A stretch of 64,000 bases of DNA from Brasenia schreberi (lineage: Eukaryota; Streptophyta; Magnoliopsida; Nymphaeales; Cabombaceae): positions 6,297,001 through 6,361,000 of the forward strand of contig JAYKKT010000040.1 in NCBI GenBank assembly GCA_036023115.1, written 5' to 3'. The translations under genes and the position numbers were made by a program. Below the pieces are notes generated by a model. The model saw only the letters and a program-made list of their open reading frames with translations. It was not told the origin of the DNA and searched no databases. This document shows positions 1 to 10,400 of the stretch, one piece after another (position 1 is the stretch's first letter; the number at the start of each line of letters is the position of its first letter).

Positions 1-436
1 CACGATAAATAGCAGCACGAGAAAACGCTAAAACGCCCTCGGGCCTCACGTACCAGAGAGAAGACTGGATCATGTCCATCAATCTCAGTAAATCAACGGC
101 TTGCAAATAATGTGAAACTTTGACCCTTGATCATATCCGTCAGATTTCTCAAAGCCAACAACTCCTTACAAGATTTACATGAGGACGGAGCTCACATGAC
201 CATGAGTCGGAGATTGACAAAGTCACTACCCTTTTGGATCCCCACGAGATCTCCGTGAGCCCGCTTTCTTTAGAATGTGCCACATACGACGAATCGGTTC
301 TTTGGACCCTTTACAAGATCCATTCGTGGTGAATTCCCAAGATTTTGAATGGTTGGTAGATGACAGCAGATCGGGTATCTGGTACGCGATCCAACTCCTT
401 ATCAGATTCATAGTTCAAAACCATATCCGCATACTG
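1..436. other. intergenic, no gene recognised
   Basis: No recognisable coding region. Open frames on both strands between about 226 and 526 overlap each other and one runs into the SINE at 449-583, so they are probably chance frames. The segment is flanking DNA into which that SINE inserted. Confidence 0.5.
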
Positions 437-448
437 CTTGGAGTTGGA

Positions 449-583
449 CCTTTTCTTATTGTTTACAAAGGGAGAAGGAAGCCTAACACACATACACGCA
501 AGCACCTCCCCAAGAAATCAAACTAGCGACCTGCGAGTGGGCGTCAGAGAGCGCTACCGGTGAGCTAACGCTCTGGGTGCTTA
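449..583 (-). mobile_element. tRNA-derived SINE, complete, with 12-bp target-site duplication
   Basis: The 135-bp insert is bounded by CTTGGAGTTGGA at 437-448 and again at 584-595, a direct target-site duplication. Read on the minus strand it starts GCACCCAGAGCG and carries a Pol III A-box-like TAGCTCACCGG about 15 nt in, then a degenerate B box (AGTTTGATTTC), then a GGCTTCC...CTCC body and an A-rich end. The same layout recurs in at least six other places in this window, two of them with plausible target duplications. It is non-coding and would depend on a LINE for retrotransposition. Confidence 0.8.
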
Positions 584-799
584 CTTGGAGTTGGATTTTG
601 CAATCCAATTACACGATTATTTAGTTGGATTTGGTAAACCCATACCCAATGCCAATTGGATCCATTTGCATCCTTCAGTGGATTTGGTGAAAGTTTCCAA
701 CCATTGAAACATGATTTTCTGTGAACCCAACGCTAACTTAAGGATATTCAAAGGAACTCATTGATACAACAAATCCCACGTGCTGCCCTTTTTGCTGTG

Positions 800-806
800 T
801 ATAAAG
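800..806 (+). promoter_or_regulatory. TATA box of the P450 gene
   Basis: TATAAAG lies 62 nt before the first ATG of the P450 (868). This would place transcription start near 830 and give a short leader of about 35-40 nt. No other TATA-like element lies close upstream in this orientation. Confidence 0.55.
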
Positions 807-867
807 CTCATACCCCTCCCATGAACCCATCCACACAGTGTGTGAGTGCGGTCTTGTGCAATCAGAC

Positions 868-2802
868 ATGGACTTACAGTTCCTACTACGAGCCATAGTG
901 ACTGAGCTAAGCTCGCTTTCACCAATCGCCATGGCTGCAGCGGTAGCCTCGTTCATCTTCCTCCCCATCTTCCTGTCTTCCCCTTTCTTCTGGCATCGAA
1001 ATTGGCCGAAATCACCACCGGGCCCAATTGGTGTACCCATATTAGGCTGCCTGCCTTACCTTTCCCACCGGATCCATGAGGACTTCCACAAGCTCTCCTT
1101 CAAGTATGGCCCGTTCTTTAGTGTCTGTATGGGCCTACGCCCCGCAGTCTCGTGGCCTCGAGCCCTGCCATAATGCGTGAGATGCTCAAGGTTAAGGACT
1201 CGAGCTTCTCGAGTAGGACCATAACCGAGGCAGTCCGGACCGTGACCTATGATGCAACCTCCCTAGTACCATACGGGTCACGATGGCGCAAGGTCCTGAC
1301 CACTGAGCTCTTCTCTTCCAGGTCAATTGAGCTATTGCAGCCAGCTCGTAGAACCCAGATTGATTGGATACTCCGGACCATGTACAAGGCCGGCACGACG
1401 GGTCAGGCCGTCAACATAGCTGACTCTACGTTCATCGTGTCGGCGAACCTAGTGAGCAACTTGGTCTGCAGCAAGAACCTGTTTGATCCAGAGAAGAAGG
1501 GGGGAAAGGGATTAAAGGAGATGGTTTGGGAGATACTGGAGCTGGTGGGTGCGCCGAACCTAGCCGACTTGGTGCCATTCTTGCAGGTGGTCGACCCCCA
1601 GGGGCTTAAGAGGAGGGTGAGTAAGGTGGTTAAGAGGTTTGACGACTTCTTTGAGATGCTGATAGATGATAGGCTGGAAGAGAGAAAGGGAGGTGTAAAA
1701 GTGAATGAGGAAGGGAGGCTGGACATGTTAGATGTGTTCTTGAACTACAAAAGTGAGAAGGATGATGATGAATTGAAGGAGTTCTCCAGAGTGGATATCA
1801 AGGGCATGCTCTCTGTAAGTCATATCATCATCATCATTGTCATTATTATTATTATTATTATCATCATTATCAAGAAAACCCTTATCAGAAGAAGTGGGTT
1901 CTACCCAGTTCCGGTGGGTCTTGATGCATTCCAATTTGAACCAAGAACTAGAAAAAGTAGAATAATTTTGAAAATCCTTACAAAATTGGACGGAGAACGG
2001 CGGATTGAATTGTATGTTCCGGTTCTAAGGAAGGAGAAACCACAACCGAACCTTATGGTTCTGAATTTACTGATCTCTGTGTTCAGTTATGGTTCAAACC
2101 ATTGGTTCACTGGTCATGTCTACCTCTGATGTTGTTTTTATCATTAATAACTTTTTATAATGTTTAAAATATACTGTGTTGACTCAAGGCCATTGATACT
2201 GGGGTTTCATGCAGGACATGTTTGTAGCTGGCACAGATACTTCATCTAGCACAGTGGAGTGGGGACTCACTGAGATACTTAGGAAACCAAAGGTCTACCA
2301 GAAGATCATGGATGAGTTCGACCAAGTCGTCGGAAGGGACCAGAAAGTTGAGGAGACTGACATCGCCAAGATCACCTACTTCCAAGCTGCAGTCAAGGAA
2401 ACCTTCCGACTGCACCCCCCCGTTCTAATACCTCGCCGAACCAACGAAGCGTGCGAGGTTGCAGGGTACCATGTGCCTAAGCTTGCAATTGTGTTTCTAA
2501 ACGTATGGGGCATGGCTAGGGACCCGGATGAATGGCCGAACCCACTTGAGTTTGATCCAGAGAGGTTCATCGGGAGCGAACTCGACGTCAAGGGTCAAGA
2601 CTTCGAGCTCCTACCATTTGTTACTGGGCGAAGGTCTTGTGTGGGCATGCCGCTGGGTCACAGGATGATGCATTTCTCCGTGGCTTCTTTGCTGCACTCA
2701 TTTGAGTGGGAGTTCCCGCCGGAGAACCTAGCCGACATGACCGAGAAGGCCGGCATTACGCTCCAGACTAAACCGTGCCTGCCGGTCCACCTTTATGAAT
2801 AA
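868..2802 (+). CDS. cytochrome P450 (CYP71 clan, CYP76-like), frameshifted in exon 1
   Basis: Two exons, 868-1814 and 2215-2802, flank a 400-bp phase-0 intron (GTAAGT...CATGCAG), the position of the conserved single intron of plant A-type P450s. The product would be about 511 residues, normal for the family: N-terminal membrane anchor (about 15-42), proline hinge PPGP (50-53), I-helix AGTDTSS at the start of exon 2, K-helix ETFR, FDPERF, and haem-binding FVTGRRSCVG with the Cys ligand. It is probably an ER-anchored monooxygenase of specialised metabolism; substrate unknown. Phrases such as LLHSFEWEF and MTEKAGITLQ suggest CYP76/CYP80-like placement. Oddities: one base is missing near 1149, between GLRPAV and VASSPAIMRE, so the ATG frame ends at 1171-1173. 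The C-helix reads WRKVL, lacking the usual WxxxR arginine. Either a recent pseudogene or a sequencing error plus divergence. Confidence 0.88.
1826..1869. repeat. (ATC)n/(ATT)n microsatellite in the P450 intron
   Basis: Imperfect trinucleotide run of ATC and ATT units starting a few bases after the exon-1 donor at 1815. It makes the exon-1 frame appear to continue as poly-isoleucine, which is an artefact of reading into the intron. Confidence 0.8.
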
Positions 2803-4559
2803 CAGGGTGGCAATGGGTTCGGGTGGGGCGCGACTGATTTTCGCCCCACCCCACCCCACCCTGCCCCACTTTCAAATCCTTTTAGTAAGACATGCCCCAT
2901 CAACTCAGTATGACCTGCCCCTAATAAATAATGTTTTATATATAATATCAACGATAGAAATTTGAATCACTTTACATTTAATACATTCATATACCTTAAA
3001 TGGAAGTACAAAGATATATTTTATTCAAATCTTCATCATTGATTTCAAATGAACCATGTTTCTTGCTATTGATTTGCATAATAACTTAGTTTTCTTCCTT
3101 CAATCTCTACTATGTTTGCACTTTCACCAATTGAGATCGTGAACAATCTGGAAACGGAGACAGATTCAGTGATTAAGAAATCATTGTATGTACATTGTCT
3201 AGCTTTGGGGATGAAATAATATAGTGTGCGTTGTTTGATTAGAACATGAAGTTGATGATCTTCGTCAATAATCAATTAATTTATAGATTGGTAATGATAT
3301 GTGAATTTCTTAAACATATATGCTTGTGAATAATTTGTGAATCTTCTTGCAAATAGACTTGTAACAATTTATTAATTTCCTAGAAGTAAGTGAATGTAAG
3401 GCTTTTGTAATGATCTATGAATTTTCTTATAAAAGACTGAATTTTCTAGAGATGTCTACAAGTTTTAATTTGACACTCTTTGCGATGATTATATTGGGCC
3501 ACAGTTTTGCATATATTTCCTATCAACTCATGTATATGAGCCTACTTGTTGTGAGGGTTTTCATTCTATATAAGATTTTTTTATTAATAAGCAAAATATC
3601 TTTAAGAGATAACTTGTTAACATTGTCAATCAAAACCACAGGAAGCTTTAGCCACTGTATCCTATTCTTGATGTGATTGAATCCTTATTCTTTTTGCTAT
3701 AATTTTGGAGATATTGCAATATTTCTTTGTCATTCTCCGATGTCAAGGGTGGAGCGCAGGGTGATGCAATCAAGGAGTGATTATAGGATCAAGAAGATCA
3801 TATTCTTCGATTGGACGATCCCATCATCTTGGAAAATGATAAAGGATCACATGATGTTTAACTTTTCGTAATTTGTTTTTGATTTGTTTTCTGTAAACAT
3901 TTTTTCTTTGTTATTTTTGTATTATTTTAGTTTTTTTGCAATGTCCTAATATTAAGAGACAACACAGTCTCGTTTCATTTATCTCAGGAACAAACAATTT
4001 ATTTCATAAAACAAATCGATTTTTCTTCTTCAATAATTATTTGATGCTCATGTAGTCCTTTTAGAGATTAATCAAACTTTACATAGCATTCTCCAATGTT
4101 TTATTTGTGAATTTTCTTATTTATTACAGACGGATGATTCTGCGCATAGAGTTGCAATTGACAGTACCCATACTCTGCAAGAATAAAAGTCGCATGCTAA
4201 TTCTCTTGCATGAGTGGCGGTCGATGTTGAAGCCATAAACTATGCATCATTGTTGTTTTATTATATTGAATGACCTTATTCTTTATAAAATAAAATCTTT
4301 TCTTAAACATTTGACGTCTCTTTTACAGTATTTGTAAGAAAAAAAGAGAAGACCGAAAAGGGGAAAAAATGAAAAAGGAAGAGAAAAATAGTGGAAAAAA
4401 GAAAATGACTCAAAGGAAAGCCATCAAAATGAGCATAATTATTCTTCCACCTTATTGCAGGTTCTGTCAATAACTTGAAGTCATATAGGGTTCTTACATT
4501 ATTCATGACAACATTATGCACTTATTAAGTTTTATCATCATCATAATTTTATATATGTT
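2803..4559. other. AT-rich intergenic stretch downstream of the P450
   Basis: No gene is recognised. Directly after the P450 stop comes CAGGGTGGCAATGGGTTC, which resembles one terminus of plant hAT-type miniature elements, followed by GGGGC/CCCCACC-rich sequence to about 2930. No matching opposite terminus was found. The rest is AT-rich with only short, low-complexity open frames. Confidence 0.4.
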
Positions 4560-4574
4560 GCCATACCTTTCTAT

Positions 4575-4950
4575 AACTCCGCCAATGTAAGGGATCACCC
4601 TTTCATTGTCGGTCCCAAGCCCGGATAAAAGAGGAGGGTTGTGTTAGGCTTCCGACAGCCAGCGTAAAACTTTATCGGATTTTTATACCATGGATTACAC
4701 AAATTATGAACATTTCTTTGGGGCGTTCCCACTTAGCGACGCGCTTTAGAGCCCAAACGCAGTGATAAGTAAGCAAGGGCCATTATATTTTCGCCCGAAT
4801 GTAGTGAATCAATTGCAGAGAGGGTTCCCACATCATGGACGGGTGTGAGTAAAGAAGTTAGTCCCACTACATTGCCGCCCGAATGTAGTAAATAATTTAC
4901 AAAGAGAGTCTCCGCATTTTCAATATGGATGGATGCAGGGGTATGAAAGC
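4575..4950 (+). mobile_element. probable fragment of an RTE-type LINE (5' region)
   Basis: The stretch beginning with GGTCCCAAGCCCGGATAA and followed by AGGAGGGTTGTGTTAGGCTT resembles a repeat I associate with the non-coding leader of plant RTE-clade LINEs. It contains two degenerate internal repeats built around CGCCCGAATGTAGTGAAT and GCCCGAATGTAGTAAAT. No open frame remains. A 3' coding relic of what looks like the same LINE type lies at 40365-40830. The assignment rests on recalled similarity and is uncertain. Confidence 0.4.
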
Positions 4951-5204
4951 TAGTCCTAGATAATAAGATTAACTTTTCTTCTCACTCTATTCTTTCTACT
5001 TGCTGTAATTTTAATAATTATTTTTCATGAAGACTCACAAATGCAATGGAAAGAGCATGGTAGTATGGGTTGTGAAGTGCGAGTAGAAGAACTAATTTTT
5101 TTTTTCTTTGCCACGTCTGTTTTTCTTTAAACTCATATAGGTCACATTTTTTAGATGCACTATTACTTGCATGAGTATATACCAACTCCAGGATACATTT
5201 TTTC

Positions 5205-5292
5205 TGTTCCAAACGGTTTAGAACAGGGACCGGAACTGACAGGATTCTGGTTTGGTTCCGATTTCCAGGCAAACCAGAACCGGCCATGTCTA
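5205..5292. mobile_element. hAT-type MITE, one end only
   Basis: The right end (GGCCATGTCTA at 5282-5292), read in reverse as TAGACATGGCCGGTTCTGG, nearly matches the left terminus of the complete MITE at 6000-6200. The body has the same GGTTC/GAACC-rich composition. No matching left terminus or 8-bp duplication was found, so the copy is truncated or decayed. Confidence 0.5.
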
Positions 5293-5685
5293 GTTGTGGT
5301 CATGGCTTGAACTCAGTACCCGATCTGGTAGGGGCCTGCAAAACCACAGCATGCCGATGAAAGATTTAAAAAGAAACGATGTTATAATGTGGATGAAACG
5401 TATGGTCTCAACTTCACCAGAAGAGAGCAGATATTAATTTGATAAGCTCACTCGTGATTGGTTCTCATTAACAAACCCTCACACATATCGACATATCACT
5501 AACACCAAATAGCCCAATACACACTAATTGAGAGCAGCAGCAAATTTGAGAAAGATCCCAAAGGAAGCCACAATTTTCTGCTATACAAGAGTTGAAAATA
5601 GTTTCAGTTAACCGTTGGATTTTTTTGAAATCCTTTCACTTACATCCATTGAGATCGTATCATAAAACACATTCTACGGCAACTT

Positions 5686-5821
5686 CTTTTTCCTCTCCTT
5701 TCTTTAAAGATTGGGGAGGCCGAAGCCTGGTGCATGCCTTGGGTATCAAACTCATGACCTTGGACTTGTGAGTCAACCCCCTAGCCCGGTCAGGTGTTGC
5801 CCCTTGTGCACATAAGCTGAA
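5686..5821 (-). mobile_element. tRNA-derived SINE with 8-bp target-site duplication
   Basis: A 136-bp insert flanked by GGCAACTT at 5678-5685 and 5822-5829. On the minus strand it has the family layout: a degenerate A-box region, a B-box-like GAGTTTGATACC, then GCATGCACC and GGCTTCGGCCTCCCC, then a T/C-rich end. Length matches the 135-bp copy at 449-583. The Pol III boxes are more degenerate than in the copies near 26.1 kb. Confidence 0.65.
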
Positions 5822-5999
5822 GGCAACTTTACCGGGTACATGGTATAACATACCATAAAATCCATACTTTTGTAAACATGAAAAAATGAAGGTTGCAGAT
5901 AGTGTATAATGTCTATTAACATTATGTAAATTTGATGTACAATTCAACATCGTATGACAAACCCTCGTCATTACAAAGTAAGATACAGAACGGTGCAAC

Positions 6000-6200
6000 T
6001 AGACATGGCCGGTTCTAATCGGGCCAAGAACCGGCTGGACCGAGAACAGGTGAAACCAGAGTCACCCGGTCCGGTTTTTCACCTTTTGCCAAACTGGAAC
6101 TGGCAGTTTTAAGCCACCGGTTTCAGTATTTTTAAAATGTTTTTTATAAAATTACTGATTCCGAGCATTTCCGGACCCAAGTCGAAACCAGACATGTCTA
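6000..6200. mobile_element. hAT-type MITE with 8-bp target-site duplication
   Basis: The 201-bp element begins TAGACATGGCC and ends GACATGTCTA, giving inverted termini TAGACATG. It is flanked by GGTGCAAC at 5992-5999 and 6201-6208, an exact 8-bp duplication typical of hAT elements. The interior is rich in CCGG/GGTTC motifs, with no coding capacity. A larger relative lies at 24876-25262. Confidence 0.85.
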
Positions 6201-6692
6201 GGTGCAACCTTGGTATCATTGATTTGGTATGCACTGGTATATCTTGGTATCGGATGGAATTGTCAAAGACTAATCCACGTGAATGCCCAACATCTGACAT
6301 GCAGTTTTGCATCCACAAAATCGCTTGGTCATATCACCCATTAAATTAAGAGTGCCGATATATGTTGACATCGACGCATCCTAATCTTTGATCAGAGATA
6401 TTGCGCATTGCAGGAGTTATAATTCTAACGTGTTGCATTACTGAGAAACAATCAAAGCCAATGAGATTAAGTGAAACTATTTCTCCGAAACTAATTGCAG
6501 ATAAACAAGAGCAAGATGGTTTTCTCGCTATATATCCCAAAAAATACAGTATTACATGGTTTCATCCACTTTATTTCTTGATATTTTGTTTCTCTTTTGC
6601 TTTTCCTTTATAGTGGAAAGCATAAAAAGATTGATCCGGTGGTACCTATGTGTCTTTCTTCCTGTATTATCGGTTTTGGGGATGAGAGTCCA

Positions 6693-6783
6693 TTCTCCTC
6701 GGCCATTTTTCATGAAACAGATACATCAATTGATCAGAATCTCAATTGATATATCTGTTTCATGAAAAAATGGCTGAGGAGAA
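6693..6783. repeat. near-perfect 41-bp inverted repeat with 8-nt loop (hairpin)
   Basis: Left arm 6693-6733 and right arm 6742-6783 are reverse complements except for one G/U-compatible change, one C-A mismatch and one extra T in the right arm. The loop is TCAGAATC. A transcript of either strand would fold into a long stem of the size seen in small plant precursor RNAs. Flanks do not pair. No target duplication or transposon terminus was found. It could be a MIRNA-like or siRNA hairpin, or a snap-back duplication. Confidence 0.85.
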
Positions 6784-6799
6784 GCACTGACAGTATATT

Positions 6800-7440
6800 T
6801 TGACATTTGTGGCAGTTCATGTTCAAAGTTCTATTATGGAGCTTCTTACTTTCTAAATTTTACTTAGTCTGATAGTTCTCTCAATTAATTTCAAGCAAGA
6901 AGTTCTCTTTTCAGTCATGGTTGTACTTATCTCACTACGAAGTTGCAGATAGCTATGCTTATAATGTGTAGGAGTTGGATGTAGGTTTTGAAAGGAAATA
7001 GGGTTATGCATGAGTAGCTGAGCTCTTTGCCATTGTACAAAACTTAAACCAATGTCAACACAAAGAGAAGTAAATAACAGATAACTATGAGAGGGAAAAA
7101 CTATTCTTTCATTGAAAATCTACAATGAGAAAGCCAAAGTTGTCACACAACACTCACCAAGCGGCTGCTCATGTCCTGTCTTGAAGTTTCAAGAAGAGAG
7201 AATCACTCAACACTCTGTCAATGAAAAGAATTTGCAGATTAATGGCACACCCACTTTGAACATCACAGCAGCATTGGCTCTGTACACTTATCCCATCCTC
7301 GAAAAGCTGCCCTCTCATCCATTTACCACCACAAGCCTCATTCCCTTCTGGGGTCAATAACTTGAAAATTCAAATGATCACCAATGCCTATTTTTGCACA
7401 ACTGGGAGGCTCTCTTCTGAAATCCAAAGACCTCAGAATA
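6800..7440. other. 3' flank of the LRR kinase gene
   Basis: No separate gene is recognised. The sequence from 7440 downwards is the likely 3' untranslated region of the kinase gene on the minus strand. The open frame near 7112-7360 is short, lacks recognisable motifs and is probably chance. Confidence 0.4.
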
Positions 7441-10400
7441 TCAGTCCCTCTCTGTAAAGTTTAGATGCTCCAATCCCTGCTCCTTTGGTAAACTCTGAAC
7501 CGCATCAGACCATCTTCCCGGTGAGTGATCACTACTGTTTGACGAATTATGCAGATCAGACCTTGCCTCGTGGATCATCTTCAGGACATCCCTCATGGGT
7601 GGCCTGTTCTCCGGTACAGGGCCAACACAACCCATTAAAATGTTGAGCAATACCACTAGTTTTTCCTCAGAGCCCTCGGCCCCTGATGCTTGATCCTCAG
7701 AAGCACCACCGGAGTCTGTCTCTTCTTCACGGACAGACCTGACCCACTTGGGGATATCTACTCCAGGATTTTGTACCATGTCCTGGAAAGGAGTTTTCCC
7801 AGTGAGTAGTTCCAAGAGGAGGACGCCGAAGCTATAGACGTCAGTTCTTGTGGTGAAGTTTTTCACAGAGCCCCTGCATTCGGGAGGTTTGTAGAAGATG
7901 GAAGAACCTTCATCAACTGGTTCGGTTCGGAAGAGCGTGAGTCCATAGTCAGTGACACAAGACTCAAAATCAGGGCCCAGTAAGATGTTGGACGACTTGA
8001 GGTTGCCATGGACTATTCCAGCAACTTGGTGGAGATAAACAAGTGCTGTTGCCAAGTCTTCTGCTATTTTCATGCAGGATGTCCAGTGCAGAGGCTTGCC
8101 GCCACTCGGTCGTGTTCCTACAGATCACAAATTTAGTATGGGTAACTCATAGAAACAGAAACTGGTTGATACTATTAGATGTTGCAAGCCCTATTAAATC
8201 CACATAAGCAGATTAATCAATCTGGAACAGAGTCAGTTATGAATTCGTAACATGAAAGCTTTAGCAGAGATTAGTTCATGATGTTAAAACAACCCTCCAG
8301 ACTATGTCACACAGACACTTCTAGGAGGTGAGTGTCGGTCAACTTCCACATGGTCAATGTGTCAAAGTACGTTCCAAAAACATTTTTTTGGTCCTGCCTC
8401 TGCATCTCTCGCATCTTTCCTTTGCGCTTGATCTCTCCGCCGACGGCTACCACTAGCACCTCCACCACCCTATGCTCAGCCTTCCCTCCAACACAGGCAT
8501 TCTCTCTCTCCCTTTCTTTGTCATATCTTTTGAATGTTTGATTGTTCTAAATCTCGTTTCGTGAATGCATCTCTCTCCCTTTCACTCTTCTTATGATAAG
8601 AATCGTTTCACCTCTATGCATGCTCTCTCTAACACTACTCTTCTCTCTCCCTTTCTCTCTTACTTAACAGGTACTGCACTTAAATGTAATTTATTGTTTA
8701 TTTATCTTTACCAAATGATAGGTATCAGGGACATTTGCAGTTTCTAATGATCTATTTCAGATTTACTGGCCTAAAATAAAGAATTTTTGTAACCTTAAAA
8801 TTCATTGGACATTGTTGTTAATACTTTTTCTGTTTTTAAATTAGATTTTGATTTGAGTCGATCTTAGAAATGACCGACAAAAGGAAAGGAAAAGTAGTAT
8901 CAATTGGGAGTTCTGCCTGTCTTCTTTCAAGTTAAGGATGTTGATTTCAACACGTCGTGATGATGCACCATTATGTATGCACGTGAAAATGGGAGAATCA
9001 TATGAAGGTGGTGGAGATAATAAGTATTTTATGTATAAATTTTGTAACATGAGTTTTATAGAGTCGCATATTAGAGTGAAGGCTCATCTTTTCAAAATAT
9101 CAAAGCATGGTATAAGAGCATGCCCGAACGTGGTCGAGGCTTTGTGGAGACAATTAGTGAAAGGACAATATGATTATGAATAGAAGAATGAAAGGAGTGA
9201 AAAAGAAACAAATATTCCATTATTTGGTGCATACAAAGAAGATGGAGAAAAGAAAAAGAAAAATAATGCAAAGTGACTTTAATAAAGGTTTTAGAAGAGC
9301 AATTGAAAAATCATTTAATGTAGTTGGAATGGAAGAAATGGATAGAAAAGTTGGAAGATTTTTCTTCTCAAGTTCACTTCCTTTTAACATAGCAAGAAAT
9401 CCATATTGGAAAGATCTTGTCACTTTGTTTGACTAATTGTAATTTGAATGATTATGTTCCTCAAAGTTATGAAAAATTACGAACCATAATTCTTAAAGAA
9501 GAAAAGTCAATATTGAAAGACTTTTAGGACATAAGAAGTTTTCATGAGAAACTAACGATGTTTCTATTGTTTATGATGGATGGAGTGATATTCAAAGGCG
9601 TTCATCCATAAATTTTATTGCTTATTCAATTAATGATCTATATTTTTGAAGTTTGTTGATACATCGGGATAAATTAAAATTGCAAGCTACTTGAAAGATT
9701 AGTTCGTAGAAGTTATTAAGAGTGTTGGATAAGATAATATTGTACAAATAATCACTGATAATGTAATTAATTGTAAGAGTGCATGATTAAGTTTTGAAGG
9801 TAATTATTCATACATTTTTTGGACATCTTTTGTAGCTCAAAGTTTAAATTTAACTTTTTCTCTTATATGTAAGCCATCAGAAGATATGGATAATCCTCAT
9901 GCATATGAATTGTGTTCATGCATTGAAGATATGACAGCAAATTGTATAAAGATAATGAATTTTGTAATGAATCACTATTTCATTACAGTCATATTTAATA
10001 GACATTCTTATTTAAAGTTGTTGAAGGTTGCAAACACACGCTTTGCTTCTTTGATTATGATGGTAAAAAGATTCCCAAGACAATCACGACATCATTGGAT
10101 TGGTTAATATGGTTATTGATTCGAGGTGAGATTTATACCATCATAACAAAGTTGAAGATCAAGCAAGAGCCCACGTAGTAAAGGCTATTATTCTTAATGA
10201 TTTATGGTGGGACAAGGTATCATATTTTCTTGAATTCATAGAGCCTATTTGGGAGATATTGAGAGAAGTTGATAAAGATGAATCAATATTCCATAAAGTT
10301 TATGAAATGTGAGAAATGAAAAAGTTGAGTTAATAATTTTGAAGCATGAGAGAAAAGAACAATACAAGACATCATCGTTTTATGATCATATTCATTCTAT

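Noticed and set aside
1403..1726. Minus-strand open frame across P450 exon 1
   Set aside because: Antisense to a recognisable P450 exon; composition is Ser/Phe/Leu-rich as expected from the complement.
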